NCBI GenBank assembly: GCA_034675505.1
Contig: JAUCDD010000025.1
Span: 496,001 to 560,000 of the forward strand
Source: Melaminivora sp034675505
GTDB lineage: Bacteria > Pseudomonadota > Gammaproteobacteria > Burkholderiales > Burkholderiaceae_C
Length of the DNA: 64,000 nucleotides
Direction: 5' to 3'
The translations under genes and the position numbers were made by a program. A model generated the notes under the pieces. That model made no database searches. It was not told where the DNA came from and saw only the letters and a list, made by a program, of their open reading frames with translations. This document shows, piece by piece, positions 8,227 through 16,811 of this stretch (the first letter of the stretch is position 1; the number at the start of each line of letters is the position of its first letter).

Positions 8227-8991
8227 GTGCACACCGAAGCCGCCGTCACCACCATCACCTTCAACCGGGCGGACAAGAAGAACTCCATCACCGAGGCCAT
8301 GTACGCCGCCATGGCCGACGCGCTGGCCGCCGCCGAAGCCGACCCCGCCGTGCGCGTGGTCGTGTTCCAGGGCGACATGGCGATCTTCAGCGCCGGCAAC
8401 GACATTGCCGATTTCCTGCAGCAGTCGCAAGGCGGCGCGCGGGAGGACGCGGGCGAGCGCCCGGTGTGGCGCTTCCTGCATGCGATCGCGGCCTTCCCTA
8501 AGCCGCTGGTCGCCGCGGTCTGCGGCCCGGCCGTGGGCATCGGCACCACGCTGCTGCTGCACTGCGACCTGGTTTATGCCGGCGACAACGCCGCGTTCTC
8601 GCTGCCCTTCGTGAACCTGGGGCTGTGCCCCGAGGCGGCGTCCAGCCTGCTGCTGCCGCAGATGCTGGGCTACCACCGCGCCGCCGAGGCGCTGCTGCTG
8701 GGCGAGCCCTTCATGGCCGAGGCTGCGCTGGAAGTGGGGCTGGTCAACCGCGTCGTGCCGCCGGCAGAGTGCAACCTGCTGGCGCAGACGCAGGCGAAAA
8801 AGCTGGCCGCCAAGCCCCTGACCGCGCTGATCGAGACCAAGCGCCTGATGAAGGCCGGCCAGTCGGCGGCCGTGCGCGAGCGCATGCGCGAGGAGGGCGC
8901 CAGCTTCGCCCGCCTGATGGCCGGCCCGGCCGCGCGCGAAGCCTTCGGCGCCTTCATGCAGAAACGGCGCCCAGACTTCAGTCAATGCTGA
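8227..8991 (+). CDS. Enoyl-CoA hydratase/isomerase (likely frameshifted near its start)
   Basis: Crotonase-fold protein, 254 residues from the GTG at 8227. Seen: FNRADKKNSITEAMYAAM, FSAGNDIADF (first oxyanion-hole strand) and CGPAVGIGTTLLLHCDL (second). The annotated GTG is an internal fallback: the natural start looks like ATG 8190, which has MNTATTAA in one frame and continues as QDILVHTEAAV in the next frame, the usual beginning of such proteins. Removing one C from the run CCCC at 8212-8215 joins them. An AGGA seven bases before the GTG means initiation there is not excluded. Last enzyme of the plus-strand beta-oxidation block before the small thioesterase. Confidence 0.88.
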   Translation: MHTEAAVTTITFNRADKKNSITEAMYAAMADALAAAEADPAVRVVVFQGDMAIFSAGNDIADFLQQSQGGAREDAGERPVWRFLHAIAAFPKPLVAAVCGPAVGIGTTLLLHCDLVYAGDNAAFSLPFVNLGLCPEAASSLLLPQMLGYHRAAEALLLGEPFMAEAALEVGLVNRVVPPAECNLLAQTQAKKLAAKPLTALIETKRLMKAGQSAAVRERMREEGASFARLMAGPAAREAFGAFMQKRRPDFSQC

Positions 8992-9058
8992 TTTTTGGGC
9001 CAAATCTGCCACATGCCGGCGTGCTTAAATCGTTTTTAGCTACAAAGAACATAGCTTG
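8989..9058. repeat. TAGCTA / CCGGC intergenic repeat
   Basis: Contains TGATTTTTGGGCCAAAT, then GCCGGCGT, then TTTTTAGCTAC and ATAGCT. It begins in the stop codon of the hydratase gene and closely parallels the element at 50204, which also follows directly on a stop codon. Confidence 0.6.
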
Positions 9059-9063
9059 ATGCC

Positions 9064-9540
9064 ATGAAGCCTCCCGCCCCGGCCGCCTTCGAGCCCGAGT
9101 TCGTCCACGGCCTCACGGAGATGTTCGAGCAGCACATCGCCTTCAACCGGGTGCTGGGGCTGCGCATCACCACGCTGGCGCCGGACCGCGTGGCCGCGCA
9201 CATCGACATGCGCCCGGAGCTGGTGGGCCACTTCACCTACAACCGGCTGCACGGCGGCGTCATCAGCGCCGGGCTGGACGCCATGGGCGGCCTGGCCGTG
9301 ATGGCGGCCATCGGCGGCAGGCACATGGACGAGACCCCGGCCGCGCGGCTGCAGCGCTTTGCGCGCCTGGGCACCATAGACCTGCGCATCGACTACCTGC
9401 GCGCGGCCATCGGCGCGCAGTTCTCATTGCAGGCCCAGGTGCTGCGCCTGGGCTCGCGCGTGGCCAACACGCGCATGGAGTTCCTCGGCCAGCAGGGCGA
9501 GCTGCTGGCCAGCGGCGCGGCGGCCTACATCGTTTCGTGA
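9064..9540 (+). CDS. Hotdog-fold thioesterase (PaaI/YiiD-like)
   Basis: 158-residue single-hotdog protein. The family signature is YNRLHGGVISAGLDAMGG (about residues 59-76), with the HGG turn before the central helix, and RIDYLRAAIG and RVANTRMEFLGQQGELLASG as later strands. Likely hydrolyses an acyl- or aryl-CoA thioester; the substrate is not identifiable. The ATG at 9064 follows a TAGCTA-type repeat rather than a close gene junction, so it may have its own promoter. Confidence 0.75.
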   Translation: MKPPAPAAFEPEFVHGLTEMFEQHIAFNRVLGLRITTLAPDRVAAHIDMRPELVGHFTYNRLHGGVISAGLDAMGGLAVMAAIGGRHMDETPAARLQRFARLGTIDLRIDYLRAAIGAQFSLQAQVLRLGSRVANTRMEFLGQQGELLASGAAAYIVS

Positions 9541-9694
9541 TCCGGGAGGGCAGCGCTGCCGCGCTGTGTGGTGCTGCAAGCGCTGCAAGGGCATGCAACG
9601 GATGAACGCTTTGGTTACTCCTCTTGCGTCTGCCGGGCAGGCCGGGCGCGGCAGCGCGCCTAGCATCGGCCGGGTAGCAAACCAGGAGTTCCAA

Positions 9695-10444
9695 TTGGCC
9701 GTGCAAAACCCTTTCTTTGGCAAGCGAGACAGCAACCTCAACACCAGCACCAGCGGCGGCGACAGCCTTGCATCGCGGCAGGCGGCAACGCCGGCGATGG
9801 GCGGCCTGGCCGGCCGCAGCGTGCCGCCGGGCGCCAGCGCCGCCCCCGTCACGCCGGCCGCCAGCCCGGCTGCGGCGCCCGCCAGCGCGGCTGATGCGCC
9901 GGGCGGCAGCAAGCTCACCGTCGGCCCCAACATCAAGCTCAAGGGCGTGGAGATCACCGACTGCGACACCCTGGTCGTCGAAGGCACGGTGGAGGCCACC
10001 ATGGATTCGCGCGTGATCCACATCGCCGAGCAGGGGGCGTTCCGCGGCAGCGCCGAGATCGACATCGCCGAGATCCACGGCCAGTTCGACGGCACGCTCA
10101 CGGTGCGCGAGAGGCTGGTCATCTTCGGCTCGGGCCGGGTCAGCGGCAAGATCCGCTACGGCAAGGTGGTGATCGAGGAAGGCGGCCAGCTCAGCGGCGA
10201 GATCGAGGGCGGGCTGGGCGCAGGGCGCCCGGGGGCGGCCGCCAGCCCGGCAGGCGCGGGCGCGCCCTCGGCCACCGCATTTACCCGCAGCATCCGCCAT
10301 GGCCGTGGCCTGAGACGGTCACGACTCGCGCGAAGGGGGCGGGAGGCGGCGGGAGGGATGCGGGCGCAAACCGCAGCGATAGCCTGGCTCGCGAGGAGCA
10401 ACGATGCAGACGCCGGGCGCGACGCACACCGCGGGAGATCGTGA
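9695..10444 (+). CDS. Bactofilin (C-terminus probably frameshifted)
   Basis: Cytoskeletal polymer-forming protein of the bactofilin family. The core runs from LTVGPNIKLKGVEITDCDTL to SGKIRYGKVVIEEGGQLSGEI, a right-handed beta-helix with regular G-x-hydrophobic turns, flanked by Pro/Ala-rich tails as usual. I chose the TTG at 9695 (product MAVQNPFFGKRDSNLN...) because AGGAG at 9684-9688 is six bases upstream; GTG 9701 is the alternative. The open frame runs to 10444, but its last ~50 residues are Arg-rich and unlike a protein tail. Dropping one T from TTT at 10280-10282 gives the ending SATALPAASAMAVA and a stop at 10311-10313, which I think is the true C-terminus. Confidence 0.85.
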   Translation: MAVQNPFFGKRDSNLNTSTSGGDSLASRQAATPAMGGLAGRSVPPGASAAPVTPAASPAAAPASAADAPGGSKLTVGPNIKLKGVEITDCDTLVVEGTVEATMDSRVIHIAEQGAFRGSAEIDIAEIHGQFDGTLTVRERLVIFGSGRVSGKIRYGKVVIEEGGQLSGEIEGGLGAGRPGAAASPAGAGAPSATAFTRSIRHGRGLRRSRLARRGREAAGGMRAQTAAIAWLARSNDADAGRDAHRGRS

Positions 10445-10481
10445 ACACGTTCTGAAGGCCGGGCCGCAGCGCAGGGACATG

Positions 10482-10506
10482 AAAAAAGGGAGCCATTGCG
10501 GCTCCC
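10482..10506 (-). terminator. Rho-independent terminator of the yciA-like gene
   Basis: GGGAGCC (10488-10494) pairs with GGCTCCC (10500-10506) around a five-base loop, and the six A residues at 10482-10487 give a U-run on the minus strand. It lies just after the minus-strand thioesterase stop. Confidence 0.8.
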
Positions 10507-10527
10507 TTCGTGTTTGCGCTGCGCGCC

Positions 10528-10947
10528 TCACGCCTGCATTGTGCGGGCGATGGGCCGCGGCCGGCCGTTGTCGTCGATGGCGACGTAGGTCAGGCTGGCC
10601 TCGGTCACCTTCAGGTAGCGGCCCTGGGCGCGCATGCGCTCGGCGTAGACCTCCACGCGCACCGTCATGGAGCTGCTGCCCACGCGCGTGACCTCGGCAA
10701 AGAACGACAGCAGGTCGCCCACGCGCACGGGCTGCTTGAACACGAACTCGTTCACGGCCACCGTGGCCATGCGCCCGCAGATCAGGCGCGCCGGCAGCAC
10801 CGAGCCGGCCAGGTCCACCTGCGCCATGACCCAGCCGCCGAAGATGTCGCCGTTGCCGTTGGTGTCCGCCGGCATGGGGATGACCTTGAGCACCAGCTCC
10901 TTGTCGCTGGGCAGGTGGTGGGGGTGGGAGGTGGCGTCTTCGGTCAT
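10528..10947 (-). CDS. Acyl-CoA thioesterase, YciA type
   Basis: 139-residue hotdog thioesterase. The signature PADTNGNGDIFGGWVMAQVDLAGSV (residues ~25-49) has the catalytic Asn and Asp positions of YciA/cytosolic acyl-CoA hydrolases, followed by NEFVFKQPVRVGDLLSFFAEV. Hydrolyses acyl-CoA to free acid and CoA in the cytoplasm. I set the start at ATG 10947 (MTEDATSHPHHL); a second in-frame ATG lies eighteen bases upstream. Divergent from the ABC exporter gene and closed by the terminator at 10482. Confidence 0.88.
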   Translation of the reverse strand: MTEDATSHPHHLPSDKELVLKVIPMPADTNGNGDIFGGWVMAQVDLAGSVLPARLICGRMATVAVNEFVFKQPVRVGDLLSFFAEVTRVGSSSMTVRVEVYAERMRAQGRYLKVTEASLTYVAIDDNGRPRPIARTMQA

Positions 10948-11117
10948 GGCTGGGCTGGGGAGCATGGGGTGGACGGCGCTTGCTGCGCCGCGCAAAGCCC
11001 GCATTGTCGGGCACGGCCGTGCGCGTGCCGGCCCGGCCCGTGGCGGCGCGCGCGGCCACAATGGTTGCCCGTCCCCACCTTCCGGCGCGCAGCCCCCTGC
11101 CCGCCATCGCCACGCCC

Positions 11118-12941
11118 ATGCGCCGATCCGGCTCCGACCCCATCACCCTGCCCTCCGACAGCAGCGCCCCCACGCCGCGCAGCGACTGGGCGACGCTGTC
11201 GCGCCTGCTGCCCTACCTGTGGCAATACAAGGGGCGCGTGCTGGCGGCCATCGCCTTCATGGTGGGGGCCAAGCTGGCCAACGTCAGCGTGCCGCTGCTG
11301 CTCAAGCAGCTCATCGATTCGATGACCATCCCGCCCGGCAGCACTGCCGCGCTGCTGGTGGTGCCGGTGGGGCTGCTGGTCGCCTACGGCCTGCTGCGCT
11401 TTGGCAATTCGCTGTTCAACGAGCTGCGCGAGCTGGTCTTTGCCAAGGCCACGCACGGCGCGGCGCGGGCGATTGCGCTGCGCACCTTCGAGCACCTGCA
11501 CGGCCTCTCCCTGCGCTTTCACCTGGAGCGCCAGACCGGCGGCATGACGCGCGACATCGAGCGCGGCGTGCGCGGCATCGAGTCGCTGGTGTCGTTCGCG
11601 CTGTTCAACATCGCCGCCACCCTGGTCGAGGTGCTGCTGGTGCTCACCATCCTGGCGATGCGCTTCGACGCCTGGTTCGCCATCATCACGCTGGCGGCCC
11701 TGGCGCTCTATATCGGCTGGACGGTGTGGGTGACCGAATGGCGCATCCAGTTTCGCCGCCAGGCCAACCAGTTCGACTCGGCCGCGCACAGCAAAGCCAT
11801 CGACTCGCTCTTGAACTACGAGACCGTCAAGTACTTCAACAACGAGCAGTTCGAGGCCCGCCGCTACGACGAGAGCCTGGAGCAGCTGCGCCGCGCGCAA
11901 TTGAAGAGCCGCAGCACGCTGTCGCTGCTCAACACCGGCCAGCAGTTGATCATCGCCACCGGCCTGGTGGCCATCCTGTGGCGCGCCACGCAGGGCGTGG
12001 CCGATGGGCGCCTGACGCTGGGCGACCTGGTCATGGTCAACGCCTTCATGATCCAGATCTACATCCCGCTGAACTTCCTGGGCGTGGTGTACCGCGAGAT
12101 CAAGCAGAACCTGACCGACCTGGACAAGATGTTCACGCTCATGGACCGCGAGCAGGAGGTGGCGGACGCGCCGGGCGCGGTGCCGCTGGCGCTGGATGGC
12201 CCGCCCGCCGTGCGCTTCGAGGACGTGCACTTCGCCTACGAGCCGGCGCGGCCCATCCTGCAGGGCGTGAGCTTCGAGATCCCGGCGGGCAGGACGGTGG
12301 CCGTGGTCGGCCCGTCGGGCGCCGGCAAGAGCACGCTCAGCCGGCTGCTGTTTCGCTTCTACGACCTGCAGGCCGGGCGCATCGCCATCGCCGGCCAGGA
12401 TATCCGCGCAGTCACCCAGCAGTCGCTGCGCCGCGCCATCGGCATCGTGCCGCAGGACACCGTGCTGTTCAACGACACCGTGGCCTACAACATCGCCTAC
12501 GGCCGCCCGGGCGCGAGCCAGCAGGAGATCGAGCAGGCCGCGCGCGCCGCGCACATCCACGACTTCATCGCCGCGCAACCCAAGGGCTACGGCACCATGG
12601 TGGGCGAGCGCGGCCTGAAGCTCTCGGGCGGCGAGAAGCAGCGCGTGGCGATTGCCCGCACGCTGCTGAAGAACCCGCCCATCATGATCTTCGACGAGGC
12701 CACCAGCGCGCTGGACTCGCACAACGAGCGCGCCATCCAGGCCGAGCTGCGCCAGGCGGCGCAGGGCCGTACCGCGCTGGTGATCGCGCACCGGCTGTCC
12801 ACGGTGGTCGATGCGCACGAGATCCTGGTCATGGACGGCGGCCGCATCGTCGAGCGCGGCAGCCACGCCGCGCTGCTGGCCGCCGGCGGGCGCTACGCCG
12901 GCATGTGGGCCATGCAGCTGAACCAGGGGGATGCCGGGTGA
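11118..12941 (+). CDS. Atm1-type ABC exporter (fused permease and ATPase)
   Basis: 607-residue half-transporter of the ABCB7/Atm1 type, which in this family exports glutathione-linked or metal-related compounds across the inner membrane. The first ~320 residues hold six membrane helices, with LNYETVKYFNNEQFEARRY, a segment typical of the Atm1/HMT1 subfamily. The ATPase half has Walker A GPSGAGKST, the signature LSGGEKQRVAIARTLL, Walker B IMIFDEATSALD and the switch His in VIAHRLSTV. Start chosen at ATG 11118; an earlier in-frame ATG at 11061 is possible, and neither has a clear ribosome site. Substrate is inferred from family only. Confidence 0.9.
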   Translation: MRRSGSDPITLPSDSSAPTPRSDWATLSRLLPYLWQYKGRVLAAIAFMVGAKLANVSVPLLLKQLIDSMTIPPGSTAALLVVPVGLLVAYGLLRFGNSLFNELRELVFAKATHGAARAIALRTFEHLHGLSLRFHLERQTGGMTRDIERGVRGIESLVSFALFNIAATLVEVLLVLTILAMRFDAWFAIITLAALALYIGWTVWVTEWRIQFRRQANQFDSAAHSKAIDSLLNYETVKYFNNEQFEARRYDESLEQLRRAQLKSRSTLSLLNTGQQLIIATGLVAILWRATQGVADGRLTLGDLVMVNAFMIQIYIPLNFLGVVYREIKQNLTDLDKMFTLMDREQEVADAPGAVPLALDGPPAVRFEDVHFAYEPARPILQGVSFEIPAGRTVAVVGPSGAGKSTLSRLLFRFYDLQAGRIAIAGQDIRAVTQQSLRRAIGIVPQDTVLFNDTVAYNIAYGRPGASQQEIEQAARAAHIHDFIAAQPKGYGTMVGERGLKLSGGEKQRVAIARTLLKNPPIMIFDEATSALDSHNERAIQAELRQAAQGRTALVIAHRLSTVVDAHEILVMDGGRIVERGSHAALLAAGGRYAGMWAMQLNQGDAG

Positions 12942-13046
12942 ACGCACCCGCCGGGCCGTGCGGGGCTGGCATGCGGGGGGGCAATGCGGCTATGGTGCAG
13001 GTCTGTTCGGCAACAAATGCCGCGCTGCGGCAGAGGAGGCGGATCC

Positions 13047-13568
13047 ATGAAGTTCAAGTCATTCCATGCGGCGCTGCTGTCCGCCTTGCTGCCGGCCTTG
13101 GCGGCCCAGGCGCAGACCATCGAGCCCGGCCTGTGGGAAGTGCAGACCGGCATGCAGATCCCAGGCCTGCAGGAGCAGCTCAAGAACATGCCGCCCGAGG
13201 TGCGCAAGATGATGGAGCAGCGCATGGGCATGGGCATTGGCGCGGGCAAGGACGGCCGCCCGGTGGTGCGCGTGTGCCTGACGCCGCAGGACGTGCAGCA
13301 GGGGCCGATCCGGGAAGGGCACAGGGAGGGGGATTGCACCTACACCCAGGTCAGCCGCAGCGGCTCGACCTGGAAGGGCCGGCTGGTGTGCACCAACCCG
13401 CCCAGCCAGGGGGACTTCACCGTCACCCTGCACAGCCCGCAGCACTACACCAGCCATGCCGTCATGCAGACCCGCGGCCCGGACGGCGGCCGCACGGAGA
13501 TGGAGATGGACGCGCGGCGCCTGTCGGGCGACTGCGGCGCCCTCGGCAGCCCGGGCGGCAAGCGCTGA
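13047..13568 (+). CDS. DUF3617 family periplasmic protein
   Basis: 173-residue exported protein. Residues 1-23 form a signal peptide ending AAQAQ. The mature N-terminus IEPGLWEVQTGMQIPG is the hallmark of DUF3617, which continues with a cysteine-containing region (VCLTPQDV, DCTYTQV, LVCTNPP, GDCG). Four Cys residues could form two disulfides. A strong AGAGGAGG (13032-13039) sets the start. Function of the family is unknown. It converges with the TRAP operon. Confidence 0.83.
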   Translation: MKFKSFHAALLSALLPALAAQAQTIEPGLWEVQTGMQIPGLQEQLKNMPPEVRKMMEQRMGMGIGAGKDGRPVVRVCLTPQDVQQGPIREGHREGDCTYTQVSRSGSTWKGRLVCTNPPSQGDFTVTLHSPQHYTSHAVMQTRGPDGGRTEMEMDARRLSGDCGALGSPGGKR

Positions 13569-13602
13569 CGGGCCGCTGCGGCGCAGCGGCCCGGGCACCT
13601 TC

Positions 13603-14637
13603 TCAGCGCTTGCGGGCCGCGATGGCCTTTTCCGCCATGTCCACCAGCGGCGTGCCCACGGTGGGCTTCCACTTGTTGTACACGCCGCGCGTGGCCTGCA
13701 CGAAGGCATCGCGCTCGGCGGGCGACAGGCGGCTGACGGTGACGCCCATGCCCTCGATGTCCTTGAAAAGCGGCTGGCCGGGCTCGACCAGCCCCTTGCG
13801 GGCGATGGCGATCTGCTCCTTGCCGGCCTCGACGGCAGCCTGGCGCACGGCTTCGCGGTCGGCCGGCGTCCAGGAGTTCCACACGTCCTTGTTGACCACG
13901 AAGACCAGCGGATCGGCCACGTAGCCCCACAGGGTCAGGTACTTCTGGCCGACGTTTTGCAGCTTGGCGGCAATGAAGATGCTCATCGGGTTTTCCTGCC
14001 CGTCCACGGCGCCGCTGGCGAACGCCGGCTGCGCGTCGGCCCAGCTCATCTGCGTGGGGTTGGCGCCCAGGGCCGTGAAGGTGTCGACGAACAGCGGCGA
14101 GCCGACCACGCGGATCTTCAGCCCCTTCATGTCGGCCGGCGTCTTGACGGCATGCTTGGAATTGGTGAGCTCGCGGTAGCCGTTCTCGCCCCAGGCCAGC
14201 GGCACCACGCCGGCCTTGTCCAGCGTCTTGAAGATGTCCTTGCCGACTTCGCCCTGCGTGAGCGCATCGATGGCGGCGTAGTCGGGCATCAGGAACGGCA
14301 GCGAGAACAGGTTCAGCTGCTTGACCTGCGGCGACCAGTTGATGGTCGAGCCCACGGCCATGTCGATCACACCCTGGCGCAGCGCGCTGAACTCGCGCGT
14401 CTGGTCGCCCTGGATCAGCGACACGCCGGGGTAGAGCTTGATGTTGATGCGGCCATTGGTCTTCTCGCGCACCTTGCTGGCCCAGATCTCGCCGCCCTTG
14501 CCCCAGGGGAAGGCGGTGCCCACCACCAGCGACATGCGGTATTCGCTCTTGTAGTTTTGCGCATGCGCGGTGGGCAGGCCCAGGGTCAGCAGCGCCGCGG
14601 CGGCGGCCGTCGCGGTGAGGAACGAGCGCAGTTTCAT
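13603..14637 (-). CDS. TRAP transporter solute-binding subunit (DctP family)
   Basis: 344-residue periplasmic receptor that delivers an organic acid to the TRAP permease. Signal peptide at residues 1-26 (ending AHAQ). The mature part has AFPWGKGGEIWASKVREKTNGRI, YPGVSLIQGDQTREFSALRQG and the family block MKGLKIRVVGSPLFVDTFTALGANPTQMSWADAQPAFASGAVDGQENP, in which the Arg of KIRV binds the substrate carboxylate in characterised members. Last gene of the minus-strand trio, after the membrane subunits; a hairpin (14678-14704) lies between it and the large permease gene. Ligand unknown. Confidence 0.92.
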   Translation of the reverse strand: MKLRSFLTATAAAAALLTLGLPTAHAQNYKSEYRMSLVVGTAFPWGKGGEIWASKVREKTNGRINIKLYPGVSLIQGDQTREFSALRQGVIDMAVGSTINWSPQVKQLNLFSLPFLMPDYAAIDALTQGEVGKDIFKTLDKAGVVPLAWGENGYRELTNSKHAVKTPADMKGLKIRVVGSPLFVDTFTALGANPTQMSWADAQPAFASGAVDGQENPMSIFIAAKLQNVGQKYLTLWGYVADPLVFVVNKDVWNSWTPADREAVRQAAVEAGKEQIAIARKGLVEPGQPLFKDIEGMGVTVSRLSPAERDAFVQATRGVYNKWKPTVGTPLVDMAEKAIAARKR

Positions 14638-14677
14638 GGTTTCAGTCTCCTTGGTGGGTGAGTCAACAGGTCGTCTT

Positions 14678-14704
14678 GCTCCTTCCCCAAAAGGGGGAAG
14701 GAGC
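14678..14704. repeat. Stem-loop between TRAP permease and receptor genes
   Basis: GCTCCTTCCCC (14678-14688), loop AAAA, GGGGGAAGGAGC (14693-14704). It resembles one right arm of the nested inverted repeats folded on itself. In mRNA it would form a strong hairpin between dctM and dctP, a place where differential stability could raise receptor levels. Confidence 0.75.
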
Positions 14705-14714
14705 GGGAATACGG

Positions 14715-16013
14715 CTAATAGCCCAGCCGCTGGGGCAGCCACAGCGCAATCTGCGGCCACACCACCACGGCGGCCATGGCCAGGCACATCGCCAGCACCA
14801 GCCACAGCACCCAGCGCGTGGTGGCTTCCATGCGCACGCGGGCGATCTTGGCCGCCACCATCAGGTTCACCGCCATGGGCGGCGTGAACTGGCCGATGGC
14901 GATCGTCAGCACCAGCACCACGCCGAACCAGACCACGTCCCACTGGTAGTGCAGCATGATGGGCGCCATCAGCGGCACGAAGATCAGCATGATGGAGATG
15001 CCGTCCAGGAACATGCCCAGGATCAGGAGCAGCACGATGATCAGCGCCAGCACGCCGCTCTCGCTCAGGCCGGACTCGACGATGGCGCGCGTGACCGGGT
15101 CGATCACGCCCAGCGTGGACAGCGAGAACGCGAAGATGCCGGCCAGCGACACCACCACCAGGATCACCGCCGACAGCTCGCCCGCCTCGCGCAGGATGGG
15201 AAACAGGTCGCGCACCCCAATCGTGCGGTGCACCACCATGCCCACGAACAGGCCATAGAACACGGCCACCACGGCCGCCTCCGTGGGCGTGAACCAGCCC
15301 ATGCGCATGCCGCCCAGGATCACGACCGGCGCCGCCAGGCCCCAGGAGGCCTCGCGCAGGCTGCGCCAGAACGGCGGGCGCGGCAGGCCGGCTTCCAGCT
15401 TGCCCATGCCGTGGCGCCGCGCCAGCCATACGGCCGGGATGATCAGCGACAGCCCGGCCAGCACGCCCGGGAACATGCCGGCGGCAAACAGCGCCGGCAC
15501 CGACGCGCCCGGCACCAGCACCGAATACACGATGAAGGCCACCGACGGCGGGATCAGGATGTCGGTGGCCGCGGCGCTGGCAACCACCGCAGCGCTGTAG
15601 CCGCTGGGATAGCCGGCGCGCGCCATGGCGGCGATCATCACGCCGCCCACGGCGGCGGCCGTGGCCGGCCCGGAGCCGGAGATGCCGCCCATGAACATGG
15701 CCACCGAGATCGCCACCAGCGGCAGCATGCCGGGGCCGCGCCCGACGATCGCCACCGCAAAGTTCACCAGCCGCAGCGCCACGCCCGAGCGGTCGAAGAT
15801 CGAGCCCACCAGCACGAACATGGGAATGGCCAGCAGCGGGTATTTGCCCAGGCCGGCGTAGAAGTTCTGCGGCACGGCCAGCAGGCCGAACCATTGCGCA
15901 TCCGCGTTGGCCAGGGCAATGGCGGCGGTGCCCGCCAGGCCCAGCGCCGCGCCGATGGGCACGCCCAGGAACATCAGCGAGAGGAAGGCGACGAACAGCA
16001 GCGTGGCGATCAT
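14715..16013 (-). CDS. TRAP transporter large permease (DctM family)
   Basis: 432-residue inner-membrane subunit that carries out ion-coupled uptake. About twelve hydrophobic segments are visible, including the family motifs GGISGSGPATAAAVGGVMI and ASAAATDILIPPSVAFIVYSVL, plus MFLDGISIMLIFVPLMAPI and IGQFTPPMAVNLMVAAKIA near the C-terminus. ATG 16013 overlaps the stop of the small permease gene by four bases (ATGA), so the two are translationally coupled. Confidence 0.94.
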   Translation of the reverse strand: MIATLLFVAFLSLMFLGVPIGAALGLAGTAAIALANADAQWFGLLAVPQNFYAGLGKYPLLAIPMFVLVGSIFDRSGVALRLVNFAVAIVGRGPGMLPLVAISVAMFMGGISGSGPATAAAVGGVMIAAMARAGYPSGYSAAVVASAAATDILIPPSVAFIVYSVLVPGASVPALFAAGMFPGVLAGLSLIIPAVWLARRHGMGKLEAGLPRPPFWRSLREASWGLAAPVVILGGMRMGWFTPTEAAVVAVFYGLFVGMVVHRTIGVRDLFPILREAGELSAVILVVVSLAGIFAFSLSTLGVIDPVTRAIVESGLSESGVLALIIVLLLILGMFLDGISIMLIFVPLMAPIMLHYQWDVVWFGVVLVLTIAIGQFTPPMAVNLMVAAKIARVRMEATTRWVLWLVLAMCLAMAAVVVWPQIALWLPQRLGY

Positions 16014-16594
16014 GGCTGCTGCTCCGGCGGGGCGTCGCTGGCCAGGCACTCGGCGTCGTCCTGGCGCGTGCGCCGCACCAGCAGGCCGATTGCGCGCCAG
16101 GCGATCAGCGCGGACAGGATGGGGAGCCAGATCGAGTACCACCACTGCGGCACGCCGATGCCGGGCGATGTCTCCTCGAAGCGGAAGTCATCCCACACCA
16201 GGCGCACGCTCAAGGCTGCGATCAGGGCGAACAGCACCGCCACCAGCAGCGCGCCCAGCTGGGCCAGGCGCCGGCGCCGCGCCGCCGGGCCGCCAGCGCA
16301 GAAGAATTCGATGCGGATGTGCTGGTCGCGCGCCACGGCCGACGAGCCGCCCACCAGCGCCAGCACGATCATCAGGAACACGGAAAACTCCTCCGTCCAG
16401 GCGAACGAGGAATCGGTGAAGTAGCGCACGATCACGTTGGCGAAGGTGATCAGGGCCAGCAGCGCCATGGAGGCGGCGGTGAGCCAGTCTTCCAGGCGCA
16501 GCGAGCGCGGCTCCGTATCAGGGCGGGGGCTGGGCGTGGCTGCGCTGGGGTCGTGGTCGCGCGCGGGCGACCCCGGGGGGATGGACGAGGGCAT
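16010..16594 (-). CDS. TRAP transporter small permease (DctQ family)
   Basis: 194-residue membrane subunit that pairs with DctM. Four hydrophobic helices follow a ~45-residue polar head: LTAASMALLALITFANVIVRYFTDSSFAWTEEFSVFLMIVLALVGGSSA is the diagnostic stretch (VIVRY then W-T-EE). A charged loop with RDQHIRIEFF comes next. The start is uncertain; I used ATG 16594, and an earlier in-frame start at 16675 would add 27 residues. First gene of the operon, divergent from the DsrE-like gene. Confidence 0.9.
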   Translation of the reverse strand: MPSSIPPGSPARDHDPSAATPSPRPDTEPRSLRLEDWLTAASMALLALITFANVIVRYFTDSSFAWTEEFSVFLMIVLALVGGSSAVARDQHIRIEFFCAGGPAARRRRLAQLGALLVAVLFALIAALSVRLVWDDFRFEETSPGIGVPQWWYSIWLPILSALIAWRAIGLLVRRTRQDDAECLASDAPPEQQP

Positions 16595-16811
16595 GGGAAC
16601 ACGAAGGCTGGATGTCGGGCATACGGGCGGGGTCACCGGCGGCAGGGCTTTGTGCGCCCGGGCCTGGACAAGCAAGCGCTTGGTGTGCGCGTGGCGGCCA
16701 TTTTGCAGCCAAATGCAACGGGCGCGCCCGGCAGAGGCGGTGGCGGCCGAATAATGCGTGGCTGCGCTGTTTCATCCATTGTTTCGTCCATCCCCCGAAA
16801 GGAGATCTCCC

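Noticed and set aside
8190..8501. ATG 8190 read straight through as a separate gene
   Set aside because: Beyond about eight codons it becomes a His/Arg-rich shadow frame of the hydratase; it is the hydratase start before an indel.
10667..13924. 1085-codon plus-strand open frame across the thioesterase, ABC exporter and DUF3617 genes
   Set aside because: Arg/Ala/Pro-rich out-of-frame shadow; the real frames have full motifs.
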